64,000 nt of DNA from Geomesophilobacter sediminis (GCF_016458275.1 NZ_JAEMHM010000011.1:146624-210623), one strand, 5' to 3'. Shown: positions 36,177-44,850, counted from the stretch's first letter. Numbers and translations: made by a program. The notes: generated by a model from the sequence alone, not told the origin.

Positions 36177-37487
36177 ATGCCCTTCGCCATCGACACCGGC
36201 ACGCTGATCGGCCTGATCGGGCTCGCCCCGCTCATCCTTTACGTGGTCCTGGTTTTCCGCAACGTCGACATCCTCCCCGCCACCGCCATCTGCGTCATGG
36301 TCGGGGCGCTTTTGAGCGGGCAGAACCTGATCACCCTGGGCCAGTCCTTCGCCAACGCCATGGGCTCCTTCCTCGCCCTGGTCGGGCTCATCATCATGCT
36401 CGGTCGCGGCCTGGGCGAGGTGCTGGAGGCGACCAAGGTCTCCCATACCATCGTGCACCGGATCATCTACGGGATCGGCGTCGACACCGAAAAAAAGGCG
36501 ATGCTCGGGATCATGGCGGCCTGCCTGGTGATCGTCGGCCTTCTGGGGACGCTGGCCGGCGGCAACGCCATCATCGCCCCGATCGTTCTCCCCATCGCCG
36601 CGGCGGTCGGTCTTTCCCGCAGCACCGTCGGGGTGCTCTTCCAGGCGGTCGGGGAAGAGGCACTCATCCTGGGGCCATTCACCCCTCCGGTGATCACCCT
36701 GATCGGGCTCACCAAGATCGGCTACGGCACCATGCTCCTTTACGTCTCGGGCCCGGTAGCCCTCATCACCCTGTGCGTCACCTGGGTGATGGTGCAGAGG
36801 ATCCAGCGCCAGACGCGGGATACCGAGCGCTACGAGCTCCCCGAGGAGATGGAGCGGTTCGTCCCCACCGCGCGGAGCCGGCGCGCCACCGTCGTCTTCA
36901 CCTTGTGCTTTGTCGCCGCCGTGGTCTACGGCATCCTCGGCCAGGCCCCCACCCCGTTCGTCATCGTCATCATGCTCGGGCTTTCGCTGGTGACCGGACT
37001 CACCGGCGGGCTCAGCTTCGAAACCATCCTGAAACTGGTTGTGAAGGGGATGGCGGGAAACGTGGGGCTTTTCTTCCTCTTTCTCCTGCTCGATCCGTTC
37101 ATCGTTTTCGTGCAGCAGGCCGGAGGGTTCGCGGCGCTCTCCAAGCTGATCCGGCCGCTCATGGAAATCGGCGGCAAGCCGGCGATCGTGATTACCGGCG
37201 GATTTCTCGGGGCCTTCGGCATCAGTGGCGCCACCGTCGCCACCATGAAACTTTTGCACGAGATGTTCGGTTCCCTCCTAGCGCGCTACGGGGTCGCCAT
37301 GATCTCCTGGTCGCTCGCCCTGGTGGTCGCCACCCGCGTCAACAACTTCGTCTTCCCCGGGGCCAACATGATGAGCTCGCTCGGCTTCGCCGCCTCCAAG
37401 GACCTCAAATCCATGCTGCGCAACGGCTGGGTGGTCGCCTGCTGCCAGCTCACCTTCCTCATCGTCTACAGCATCTGCTTCGCCTGA
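36177..37487 (+). CDS. Ion-transporter-superfamily membrane protein (GntP/NhaC-like)
   Basis: 436 residues with about 11-12 hydrophobic helices, beginning MPFAIDTGTLIGLIGLAPLI. Features of secondary transporters of the IT superfamily are seen: a re-entrant-like GTLAGGNAIIAPIVLPIAAA segment, the repeat-related GGFLGAFGISGATVATMK near residue 345, and a central hydrophilic loop (RIQRQTRDTERYELPEE). The substrate cannot be told: an organic acid, gluconate-like compound or Na+/H+ exchange are all possible. The frame is open to 36105, but the ATG at 36177 follows GAGGT and gives a hydrophobic start. Monocistronic. Confidence 0.7.
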   Translation: MPFAIDTGTLIGLIGLAPLILYVVLVFRNVDILPATAICVMVGALLSGQNLITLGQSFANAMGSFLALVGLIIMLGRGLGEVLEATKVSHTIVHRIIYGIGVDTEKKAMLGIMAACLVIVGLLGTLAGGNAIIAPIVLPIAAAVGLSRSTVGVLFQAVGEEALILGPFTPPVITLIGLTKIGYGTMLLYVSGPVALITLCVTWVMVQRIQRQTRDTERYELPEEMERFVPTARSRRATVVFTLCFVAAVVYGILGQAPTPFVIVIMLGLSLVTGLTGGLSFETILKLVVKGMAGNVGLFFLFLLLDPFIVFVQQAGGFAALSKLIRPLMEIGGKPAIVITGGFLGAFGISGATVATMKLLHEMFGSLLARYGVAMISWSLALVVATRVNNFVFPGANMMSSLGFAASKDLKSMLRNGWVVACCQLTFLIVYSICFA

Positions 37488-37641
37488 ACTTTCCCTCCCG
37501 CCCTCTTTCGATAACGACTTTCAAATCCGTTACATGCTGCTAATCTTTTAGCAAACCTGACGGCTCCCACTCCTGCTGTCCCTCCCCTGCCCGTTCTCCC
37601 GGTTATTTCCAACCATCCACCCATCACTAAGGAGGAACGAC

Positions 37642-40600
37642 ATGAACTTCAACGTTCCCGCAAGCAGCATCCGGGCGGTTACCGCCTGTCTCGTCGCCGC
37701 CTGCATCTTCCTCGCCGCGCCCCGCCCGGCAGCGGCCAGTTGCGCCGCTCCCGCCAACCCGATCGAAGGAGAGAACTGCCTGGTCGGCACCCCCCAGTCC
37801 ACCTGGGATCTCCCCACCAAGGACGCCGGCGACCTCACCATCCAGGGGTTTGCCACCGACATCAGCGTCCCGGCCGGGGGGACCGTGTTTTTCAAGCTCA
37901 ACACGCCGGCCCGCTCCTGGCGGCTGGACATCTACCGCCTGGGCTACTACGGCGGCAACGGCGCCCGCATGATCACCTCGATCACCGGCAGCACGGCACA
38001 AAACCAGCCGGCCTGCCTCTCGGATCCCGCGACCGGGCTCGTCGACTGCGGCAACTGGAGCGTGTCCGCATCCTGGAAGGTCCCGGCCAGCGCCGTCTCC
38101 GGCATCTACCTCGCCAAGGCCACCCGGACCGACACCGGCGGGGCGAGCCACATCGTCTTCGTGGTGCGCAACGACACCCGCAATTCCGCCATCATCTTCC
38201 AAAGCTCCGACACCACCTGGCATGCCTACAACAACTACGGCGGCAACGACTTCTACCAGGGGCCCCTGTGCAACGGTACCTACTGCCGCGCCTACAAGGT
38301 CAGTTACAACCGCCCCTTCCTGACCCGAAGCGTCGAGCCGCAGACCTGGCTCTTCAACGCGGAATACCCGATGCTGCGCTGGCTGGAGGCCAACGGTTTC
38401 GACGTCAGCTACAGCACCGCCCTGGACAGCGACCGCAACGGGACCCTGCTTTTAAATCACCAGGTCTTCCTCTCCAACGGCCACGACGAGTACTGGTCCG
38501 GGAACCAGCGCACCAACGTGGAGGCGGCGCGCGCCGCGGGGGTGAACCTCGCCTTTCTCAGCGGCAACACCATCTACTGGAAGACCCGTTGGGAAAACAG
38601 CATCGACGGGACCGCCACCCCGTACCGCACCCTGGTCTGTTACAAGGAGACCTGGGCCAACGCCCCGATCGACCCGGCCGACCCGCCAACCTGGACCGGC
38701 ACCTGGCGCGACCCGCGCTTCAGCCCCCCCGCCGACGGCGGCCGCCCCGAGAACCTTCTGACCGGAAGTCTCACCCGGTTTGCCGACAGCTACCTGGGGG
38801 GGCCGATCACGGTGCCGCAGGCCGACGGGAAGATGCGGTTTTGGCGCAACACCTCCCTTGCCACGCTCGGCTCCGGGCAGACGGCATCGCTGGCGCCGGG
38901 AACCCTGGCCGACGAGCTGGACATGGATGAGGACAACGGTTTCCGCCCGGCGGGGTTGATCCGCCTCAGCACCACGCCGGTCTCGACCTCCACCGCCTGC
39001 CTCCTGGACTATGGCTCCACGGTGGGTGCCTGCTCCACGACCCACAACGTGACCCTCTATCGGGACGCCAGCGGGGCCCTGGTCTTTTCCACCGGAACCT
39101 ACGAATGGGCCTGGGGGCTCGACGCCAACCACGACCGGACGAGCCTCGGCTCGACCACCGATGTCCGGATGAAACAGGCGACGGTGAACCTCCTCGCCGA
39201 CATGGGGGTCCAGCCGGCGACCCTGCAGTCCGGGCTGGTCGCGGCATCCCCGTCCACCGACCTGACCCCGCCCACCTCGGTTATCACCTTTCCCTCCTCC
39301 GGCCTCTCTTTCGCCCCCGGCTCCAGCGTGACCGTCACCGGAACCGCAACCGACAGCGGCGGGGTGGTCGGCGGGGTCGAGGTCTCCACCGACGCCGGGC
39401 TCACCTGGCACCCGGCTTCCGGGCGGGGAAGCTGGAGCTACGTCTGGACCCCGGCCAGTTCCGGTCCGACCACGATCCTGAGCCGCGCCGTGGACGACAG
39501 CGGCAACCTCGAGAGTCCCGGCACCGGTGTAAACGTAACGGTAAGCGGCAGCACCTTCGCCTCCCTGTGGCCTTCAGCGTCCCCGGGGGTGGTCGATTCC
39601 GGCCCGGACAGCCCGGTGGAACTCGGGGTCCGCTTCACTTCGGACGTCAACGGGAGCATCGCCGGCATCCGCTTTTACAAGGCAACGGGCAATACCGGCA
39701 CCCATGTCGGCAACCTCTGGGCCGCCAACGGCACCCTTTTGGCCAGCGTCACCTTCTCCGGAGAGACCGCCTCGGGGTGGCAGCGCGCCACCTTCAGCGC
39801 CCCGGTTGCCATCACCGCCAACACCCCGTACATCGCCTCCTACCACACCAGCACCGGGCACTACAGCGACGACCAGTTCTACTTCTCGGGCCGGGGCTTC
39901 GATGCCGTGCCGCTGCATGCCCCGGCGGACGGAAGCTTGGGGTTCAACGGTGTTTTCGCCTATGGAACCGGCAGCAGCTTCCCCAACCAGGGATGGAACG
40001 CGTCCAACTACTGGGTCGACGTGCTCTTCACGCCAGCTTCGACGACCGCTCCGACCCTCGTCTCCCTCTCGGTGACCCCGGCGGCGCCGACCCTGCTGGT
40101 CGGCACCACGCAGCAGTTCACCGCGACGGGAACCTACACCGACGGCAGCACCCAGGATCTCACCAGCCAGGTGACCTGGTCGACCTCCAACGCCGCGGTC
40201 GCGACCGTCGCAGCCTCGGGTCTGGCAACGGCCGTCGCCTCCGGCAGCAGCACCATCACCGCCACCAGCGGCACGCTCCGCGGCAGCAGCACGGTCACCG
40301 TCGCTGCCCAGATCAGCATCTGGAGCGCCTCGACCACTCCGTCGGTCATCGATTCCGGGCCGGACAGCGCCGTCGAGTTGGGCGTCCGTTTCACCTCCGA
40401 CGTCTCCGGGTTCATCACCGGAATCCGCTTCTACAAGGCATCGACCAACACCGGCACCCATACCGCACACCTTTGGAGCGGCAGCGGCACCCTCATCGCC
40501 AGTGCCACGTTTTCGGGCGAGACGGCGTCGGGATGGCAGCAGGTAAATTTCGCCGCCCCGGTCGCGATCAGCGCCGGCACCGTCTACGTCGCTTCCTACC

Positions 40601-40794
40601 ACACCAACAGCGGCCACTACAGCGACGACCAGACCTACTTCGCCACCAAGGGGGTGGACACCCCGCCACTGCATGCGCTGGCCGACGGCGGCTCCGGCTC
40701 CAACGGCGTCTTTGCCTACGGCTCGACCAGCATGTTCCCCGCCAGCGGCTGGAGAAGCTCCAACTACTGGGTCGACGTGGTGTTCCACCCGTAG
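37642..40794 (+). CDS. Secreted dimethylformamidase-like protein with Ig-like and DUF4082 modules
   Basis: 1050 residues. Signal peptide (ends PAAASC). Residues about 35-520 match the large-subunit domain of N,N-dimethylformamidase: ENCLVGTPQSTWDLP, RLDIYRLGYYGGNGAR, LKVP-like strand, NYGGNDFYQ, and LSNGHDEYWSGNQRTNVEAA followed by FLSGNTIYWKTRW. Then an Ig-like domain (about 545-630), a DUF4082 module (SPVELGVRFTSDVNGSIAGI, about 635-795), a BIG2-like Ig domain (LVSLSVTPAAPTLLVG) and a second DUF4082 module (about 890-1050, nearly repeating the first). GGAGGA lies upstream of the ATG. Likely a surface or secreted hydrolase or adhesin; activity on formamides is not implied. Confidence 0.85.
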   Translation: MNFNVPASSIRAVTACLVAACIFLAAPRPAAASCAAPANPIEGENCLVGTPQSTWDLPTKDAGDLTIQGFATDISVPAGGTVFFKLNTPARSWRLDIYRLGYYGGNGARMITSITGSTAQNQPACLSDPATGLVDCGNWSVSASWKVPASAVSGIYLAKATRTDTGGASHIVFVVRNDTRNSAIIFQSSDTTWHAYNNYGGNDFYQGPLCNGTYCRAYKVSYNRPFLTRSVEPQTWLFNAEYPMLRWLEANGFDVSYSTALDSDRNGTLLLNHQVFLSNGHDEYWSGNQRTNVEAARAAGVNLAFLSGNTIYWKTRWENSIDGTATPYRTLVCYKETWANAPIDPADPPTWTGTWRDPRFSPPADGGRPENLLTGSLTRFADSYLGGPITVPQADGKMRFWRNTSLATLGSGQTASLAPGTLADELDMDEDNGFRPAGLIRLSTTPVSTSTACLLDYGSTVGACSTTHNVTLYRDASGALVFSTGTYEWAWGLDANHDRTSLGSTTDVRMKQATVNLLADMGVQPATLQSGLVAASPSTDLTPPTSVITFPSSGLSFAPGSSVTVTGTATDSGGVVGGVEVSTDAGLTWHPASGRGSWSYVWTPASSGPTTILSRAVDDSGNLESPGTGVNVTVSGSTFASLWPSASPGVVDSGPDSPVELGVRFTSDVNGSIAGIRFYKATGNTGTHVGNLWAANGTLLASVTFSGETASGWQRATFSAPVAITANTPYIASYHTSTGHYSDDQFYFSGRGFDAVPLHAPADGSLGFNGVFAYGTGSSFPNQGWNASNYWVDVLFTPASTTAPTLVSLSVTPAAPTLLVGTTQQFTATGTYTDGSTQDLTSQVTWSTSNAAVATVAASGLATAVASGSSTITATSGTLRGSSTVTVAAQISIWSASTTPSVIDSGPDSAVELGVRFTSDVSGFITGIRFYKASTNTGTHTAHLWSGSGTLIASATFSGETASGWQQVNFAAPVAISAGTVYVASYHTNSGHYSDDQTYFATKGVDTPPLHALADGGSGSNGVFAYGSTSMFPASGWRSSNYWVDVVFHP

Positions 40795-40817
40795 CAGCTG
40801 CCGCCTGAGCACGGCTA

Positions 40818-40857
40818 AAAAAAGAGCCCGTTTTCCCAACCGGAAACGGGCTCTTTT
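40818..40857. terminator. Bidirectional rho-independent terminator
   Basis: AAAAGAGCCCGTTT-...-AAACGGGCTCTTTT with A-run on the left and T-run on the right, so it can serve both the plus-strand gene ending at 40794 and the minus-strand gene ending at 40897. Confidence 0.9.
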
Positions 40858-40896
40858 CGTGTGGGTCTCCCCTCAGCGGGGACCCGCCGGTGCGGT

Positions 40897-41379
40897 TCAG
40901 CGCGGCGGCGGTGGCGGCGGAGCGGGGGTCAGGTTGGCCGGGAGCACCCCCGGGATCTGGTTTCCGTAGGAGTACATGCACTGCTGGTAAGCGATGTCGA
41001 ACTGGCGTTGGGCTTGGTTGCCGCTGCTCTCGGCGGCCTCGCTCCCGGAGGCGCTGCCGACCAGGAGCCCTCCCCCGGCGCCGAGTGCGGCGCCGGTACC
41101 GGGGTGCCCGGTCACCGCCCCAAGGACCGCCCCGACCCCGGCCCCCACGGCGGTGCCGACCGCTGAGCTGCGGGCCATGGCGCGGTTTGCCTTCTCCTGG
41201 GGCGAGATCCCCACCTGCTGGGCCGCCCACTGCCGGCAGCGCGCGTCTTCGAGGTTGAACTGGTCGAAACTCTTGCCCGGGGCGGGCAGCACCATGACGC
41301 TCGGACCGGTCGGCCGGGAGGCGCATCCGGCCAGCAAAACTGCCGCGAGCAGCGGGACCGCAATGATCTGCATGTTCAT
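40897..41379 (-). CDS. Glycine-zipper lipoprotein
   Basis: 160 residues. Signal peptide with lipobox LLAGC (C19). After a conserved-looking LPAPGKSFDQFNLEDARCRQ segment comes a glycine-zipper membrane-like region (GTAVGAGVGAVLGAVTGHPG, then ALGAGGGLLVGSASG), then QRQFDIAYQQCMYSYGNQIP with a second Cys, and a poly-Pro tail. This is the YMGG-like Gly-zipper family often found in outer-membrane or envelope lipoproteins of unknown role. AGGAGG lies about eight bases before the ATG. Its start overlaps the stop of the reconstructed upstream gene (ATGA). Confidence 0.8.
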   Translation of the reverse strand: MNMQIIAVPLLAAVLLAGCASRPTGPSVMVLPAPGKSFDQFNLEDARCRQWAAQQVGISPQEKANRAMARSSAVGTAVGAGVGAVLGAVTGHPGTGAALGAGGGLLVGSASGSEAAESSGNQAQRQFDIAYQQCMYSYGNQIPGVLPANLTPAPPPPPPR

Positions 41380-41526
41380 CGGTATTCCTCCTCGTCGTCG
41401 ATTTCCGGGGGCGGGGTCGTCACCGAGGTCCCCCCCCTCGGGGCAGCGCCGCACCCGGGGATAGTACCCTTTCGGGTTGCGGCGGTAGTACCAGCGGCCC
41501 TGCGCGTCCGGATTGTCGGGGTGTTC
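41376..41526 (-). pseudogene. Remnant of a small YYRR..GYYP-type protein gene, frameshifted at a G8 tract
   Basis: One frame reads NPDAQGRWYYRRNPKGYYPR then VRRCPEGG; after a run of eight G (plus-strand C at 41430-41437) a second frame continues TSVTTPPPEIDDEEEYR and stops, the TGA overlapping the next gene's ATG. Removing one G joins them. The W/YYxxxPxGYYPxVxxC pattern is a recurrent one in small bacterial lipoproteins encoded beside Gly-zipper genes (from memory). A TGA directly before EHPDNPD shows that the 5' part is also lost or in another frame. It could be decay, a phase-variable tract, or a sequencing error. Confidence 0.5.
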
Positions 41527-41719
41527 TCATGCCGCACCTCGGCATATGAGAATTTTCTACAGCGCAACAGTGTACTGCCACAAAAAACCGGCGCAAAGAC
41601 GGCCGATAGTCCGGGACCAACTCCGCCGGCCGGCGCCGGCCAAGGTCGTGCAGCACCCGCCCTGACCGTTTTCGTTGTCTTTTCAAGTCGTTGTGGCATT
41701 ACAAATTCGCCGGCACGGT

Positions 41720-41747
41720 TTGACTTTCAACATCACGTCACTAGAAT
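41720..41747 (+). promoter_or_regulatory. Promoter of the small CxC protein gene
   Basis: TTGACT (41720-41725), 16-base spacer, TAGAAT (41742-41747), about 110 bases upstream of the ATG at 41864. Confidence 0.55.
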
Positions 41748-41863
41748 CGTAGAGGGTCAGGCACCTGTTTCACCAATCCAACATCTTCCCCAGCGATAAC
41801 GGCCGGAAGAGCACCGAGCCGAAGACAACCAAGAGGCTGGGGCAAGAGGGAACCGAGGACGCC

Positions 41864-42070
41864 ATGTCCGAGTTGACAGTTGATGACGATGGTTTCACCT
41901 GCGTATGCGGCAACCGGAACGAATATCCACAGTACGTCAAGGAGCACTGGGGGGTGAGGCTGTCATTTTCCTGCACCTGCAGCAGGAAATACATCCTCTT
42001 TCACGGCTCCGTCTACCGCAGCGTCGTGGACGCTCCGGAAATCGTCGACAGCGAGGCCTTCGGCGACTGA
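41864..42070 (+). CDS. Small protein with two CxC motifs, possible zinc ribbon
   Basis: 68 residues, not recognised. TCVCGNRN (C13, C15) and FSCTCSRKY (about C37, C39) form a CxC...CxC arrangement suited to one zinc ion, followed by a short strand-rich end. GAGGA lies just upstream of the ATG. It has its own promoter-like sequence. Coding status rests on the motif symmetry, RBS and promoter. Confidence 0.55.
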   Translation: MSELTVDDDGFTCVCGNRNEYPQYVKEHWGVRLSFSCTCSRKYILFHGSVYRSVVDAPEIVDSEAFGD

Positions 42071-42162
42071 GCCAACTGCCGCACCCGTTGTTGGGGCGCC
42101 CCACCGCCCTGCGGGGGACGGGGAGTTGCGTGCCGCGCTGCCGTCTCCAAGGGAGGATTCAT

Positions 42163-42586
42163 GGCTGACAAACCGAAATTTCCGCCTGCGACGGCGATAA
42201 CTTCAATCCGCACCTGATGATCCACGGCGTCCCGGAGCAGGCACGTTCCCTGGCACTGGTGCTGGAAATCCTCGATGCGCCGGCGGGGAGCGAATGCCAC
42301 TGGGTGCTCTGGAACATCCCGCCGCAGACCTCGGAGATCCGGGAGCACGTCCTCCCCTTTCCATACCGAGGTCGGGATCAACAGCCTGAAAAAAACGGGC
42401 TACAGCGGTCCGTGTCCTCCTTCCGGAATCCAGCGTTACGTCTTCCGCCTTTACGTCCTGGACCGGAAACTGGAACTTCCCCCGGAGGCGGGGCGTGAAA
42501 AGCTCGAAGAAGCGATGCAGACGCATATCATCGCCACCGCCGAGCTCGCCGGGAGCTACGGACGGACCAACGAAGGTCCGGTGTAA
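42163..42586 (+). pseudogene. Broken PEBP-family (YbhB/Raf-kinase-inhibitor-like) gene
   Basis: The start MADKPKF and an RBS (AAGGGAGG) are intact, but a deletion and frame change follow. EISA then runs straight into CDGDNFNPHLMI, where the family normally has KYTCDGDN, so about 20 or more codons are lost. A second shift near 42360 separates SECHWVLWNIPPQTSEI from EVGINSLKKTGYSGPCPPSG, whose frame then continues IQRYVFRLYVLD to the stop. The DxDAP motif is also altered (EILDAP). All pieces are in the right order for a phosphatidylethanolamine-binding-protein family member. Two independent lesions make real decay likelier than a single base-calling error. Confidence 0.8.
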
Positions 42587-42657
42587 CGGCCTCGGCTCGG
42601 CGCCCGGCGCCGCCGCACCGGGGGTGACCGTGCCGGGGGAAGCGCCGCTTCCCATCC

Positions 42658-42701
42658 ACAACAAAGGGCCCAGCGTGATACGACGCTGGGCCCTTTGTTG
42701 T
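42658..42701. terminator. Strong hairpin terminator
   Basis: ACAAAGGGCCCAGCGT-gatacg-ACGCTGGGCCCTTTGT, a perfect 16-base-pair stem (42661-42698) extended by AACAA/TTGTT. It sits between the PEBP remnant and the convergent ferritin-like gene and can serve both. Confidence 0.8.
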
Positions 42702-42743
42702 TCCCGGTTGCGGGGGGGTCTCCTCAGTGAAGGACCTCCCTCA

Positions 42744-43229
42744 TCAGAGATCGTTGAGGTTGCTGAACTCGCCCGAGGCGAGGAAGGTACGCGGTTCCTC
42801 CACAAAACTGTAGATGTTTTCGATACGGGCCAGATGCTGCCGCTCCTGCTCGGCGATCATCAAAAGTTGCTGCCGCACTACTTCATCTTTGGTCCGGCTG
42901 GCCAGATCCTCGTAAAACTTGATGTCCTGCTCCTCCTCGTGGATCGCATGCAGGTAGAAGTCACGGTCGTTCTTCGTCGCAGCCTTAAGACCGCCCGTCC
43001 CCCGGAAGGGCCGGAAACCGCAGGCTTCAGCCCCCACCGGTCCCAGATCGCTTTTGCCGTTGGCCCCCATTTCCTTCATTTTCTGCAGGGTCCGCAGGTG
43101 CTCCTCCTCAGCGGCGGCCAGGATGGCGAAAAGGTTCTTCAATTCGGGGCTGGCACTCTCCGCCCTCATGTTCTGGTAGAATCTCCGGGCTTCATCCTCG
43201 ATTTTTATGGCACAGTCAAAAACGTTCAT
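42744..43229 (-). CDS. Ferritin-like/rubrerythrin-related diiron protein
   Basis: 161 residues forming a four-helix bundle with diiron ligands: IKIEDEARRFYQNM, LAAAEEEHLRTLQK, HAIHEEEQDIKFYEDL and IAEQERQHLARIE give the E...ExxH pairs of the rubrerythrin domain. It lacks the C-terminal rubredoxin module. Such proteins usually reduce peroxide or store iron in anaerobes. AAGGAGG lies nine bases before the ATG, and an extended -10 promoter lies upstream. Confidence 0.88.
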   Translation of the reverse strand: MNVFDCAIKIEDEARRFYQNMRAESASPELKNLFAILAAAEEEHLRTLQKMKEMGANGKSDLGPVGAEACGFRPFRGTGGLKAATKNDRDFYLHAIHEEEQDIKFYEDLASRTKDEVVRQQLLMIAEQERQHLARIENIYSFVEEPRTFLASGEFSNLNDL

Positions 43230-43272
43230 TTAGTTGCCTCCTTGGTACTGCCAATCGCCTCCAACATATCCA

Positions 43273-43281
43273 ATTATACCA
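43273..43281 (-). promoter_or_regulatory. Extended -10 promoter of the ferritin-like gene
   Basis: Minus strand TGGTATAAT: a consensus TATAAT (43278-43273) with the TGn extension, 44 bases upstream of the ATG. The best -35 (TTGTCG) is 19 bases away, longer than optimal. Confidence 0.6.
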
Positions 43282-43630
43282 GAACAAAATGACGATACGA
43301 CAAGATGTTATCCCATGAAATAATATATGACCGTGACAGGAGGCGGTCATCGCCAAGACATTGCCCGAGCCGTTGCCGGGACGGATCACCCCGGTTGTCT
43401 TTCGTTGATACAGAGGGGTGCAATGCGATGTCAGACCTTGACACAAATTCTGACTATGTTATGACGTTATGCTCGACCCGTCCGTTGGCGCTTGCCAATC
43501 TTGTCCTTCTCCGTGACGGTCCCCGGACACCAGATAGGAAAAGTCGACGTCGGCATCAGAAAACGACCACCCGAAACAAGCAGTCAGCGCCGCATCCCGC
43601 GGCACCCAACTCATAAAAGGAGCACCAAGC
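43282..43630. other. Intergenic region between the divergent diiron genes
   Basis: About 350 bases. It contains a possible plus-strand promoter for the rubrerythrin gene, TTGACA (43438-43443), 16-base spacer, TATGAC (43460-43465), and a rather AT-rich stretch at 43290-43335. No gene is supported. Confidence 0.4.
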
Positions 43631-44206
43631 ATGTCCAGTATCAAGGGAACGAAGACGGAGCAGAACCTGCTGAAATCCTTTTCCGGGGAGAGCCAGGCGC
43701 GCAACCGCTATACCTATTTTGCCGGGGTGGCCCGCAAGGAAGGATACGTCCAGATTGCCGACATCTTCGAGGAGACCGCCAACCAGGAGAAGGAGCACGC
43801 CAAGCGCTTCTTCAGTTTCCTGGAGGGGGGCGACCTGGAAATTACCGCCACCTTCCCGGCCGGCCGCATCGGCAGCACCGCGGAAAACCTCCTTTCCGCC
43901 GCCAATGGGGAGCACGAGGAATACAGCATGCTCTACCCCGAGTTTGCCCGGGTGGCCCGCGAGGAAGGGTTCGCGATTATCGCCTCGATCTGGGACTTCA
44001 TCTGCGTCGCCGAAAGGCAGCACGAAAAGCGCTACCGCGACCTGCTGCAAAACCTCGAGCAGGGACGGGTCTTCAGCCGTGACGAAGAGACGACCTGGCG
44101 CTGCCGTAACTGCGGCTATCTGCACCACGGCAAGAACGCCCCCGATGCCTGTCCGGCCTGCGCGCACCCCCGTGCCCACTTCGAACTCCTGGGAGAAAAC
44201 TGGTAG
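43631..44206 (+). CDS. rbr: Rubrerythrin
   Basis: Classical two-domain rubrerythrin, a cytoplasmic peroxide reductase of anaerobes. Diiron domain (about 1-145): KTEQNLLKSFSGESQARNRY, FEETANQEKEHAKRFF, NGEHEEYSMLYPEFARVARE and CVAERQHEKRYRDLL carry the E and H ligands. The C-terminal rubredoxin-like centre has CRNCGYLHHG and CPACAHP. Length 191 is normal. AAAAGGAG lies eight bases before the ATG. A second, shorter diiron protein is encoded divergently 400 bases upstream. Confidence 0.95.
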   Translation: MSSIKGTKTEQNLLKSFSGESQARNRYTYFAGVARKEGYVQIADIFEETANQEKEHAKRFFSFLEGGDLEITATFPAGRIGSTAENLLSAANGEHEEYSMLYPEFARVAREEGFAIIASIWDFICVAERQHEKRYRDLLQNLEQGRVFSRDEETTWRCRNCGYLHHGKNAPDACPACAHPRAHFELLGENW

Positions 44207-44252
44207 TTTTCGGGTAACAAACCGCCGGCCCCGTCCCTTATTCCAGCGGGCT

Positions 44253-44283
44253 GCGTTGACACACCGATGTCAACGCCTAAAAT
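44253..44283 (+). promoter_or_regulatory. Promoter with embedded palindromic operator for the DUF3015-DUF4105 pair
   Basis: -35 TTGACA (44256-44261), 16-base spacer, -10 TAAAAT (44278-44283). A perfect inverted repeat GCGTTGACA-N6-TGTCAACGC (44253-44276) covers the -35 and most of the spacer. A dimeric repressor would fit; its identity is not known. Confidence 0.7.
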
Positions 44284-44327
44284 AAACCAGCAGCATTTCA
44301 TCCCACTGATACAGACAGGAGGAAACA

Positions 44328-44792
44328 ATGAAAAAGCTACTTCTGGTTTTTGCACTCATTCTGGTAACGGCAGGCTCAGCATACGCCGACGCTCAACGCA
44401 ACACGGGGTGCGGTCTGGGCGCCCTCATCTGGCAGGGCAAGGCGGAAGGCTCGATCCTTTTCGAGATCCTGCAGTCGACCACCAACGGGTCGACCGGAAC
44501 CCAGACCTTCGGCATCAGCTCCGGGACTTCTCAGTGCACCCAGCCCGCGAAGGTGGTTAAAAACGAGAAGCTGAACGAGTTCGTACGGGCCAACATGGAC
44601 AACCTGGCCAAGGACATCGCCGCCGGCAAAGGGGAAACCCTGTCGACCTTCGACGAGATGCTCGGGATTCCCGCCGAGCGCACCGCCGCCTTCAACTCGA
44701 AGCTTCAGGCTAACTTCGACCGGATCTTCACTTCCGACCACGTGGTCATGGCGGAAGTCATCGATAACGCCATCGCCGTTGGCAGCAACTAG
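44328..44792 (+). CDS. DUF3015 family exported protein
   Basis: 154 residues. Signal peptide (MKKLLLVFALILVTAGSAYA) and the DUF3015 pattern: NTGCGLGALIWQGKAEGSIL, TTNGSTGTQTFGISSGTSQC and NMDNLAKDIAAGKGETL. Two Cys (in GCGLG and SQCTQ) may form a disulfide. Family function is unknown. AGGAGG lies six bases before the ATG. DUF3015 and DUF4105 genes are often neighbours, as here. A strong terminator lies between the two genes. Confidence 0.9.
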   Translation: MKKLLLVFALILVTAGSAYADAQRNTGCGLGALIWQGKAEGSILFEILQSTTNGSTGTQTFGISSGTSQCTQPAKVVKNEKLNEFVRANMDNLAKDIAAGKGETLSTFDEMLGIPAERTAAFNSKLQANFDRIFTSDHVVMAEVIDNAIAVGSN

Positions 44793-44814
44793 CCGCGTGG
44801 CGTCTGCAGCAACC

Positions 44815-44850
44815 AAAAAGGTACACGGAGCGGTCCGTGTACCTTTTTTT
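44815..44850 (+). terminator. Rho-independent terminator after DUF3015
   Basis: AAAAAGGTACACGGA-gcgg-TCCGTGTACC followed by seven T. It is a strong terminator, yet the next gene starts within about 70 bases with no obvious promoter of its own. Confidence 0.92.
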
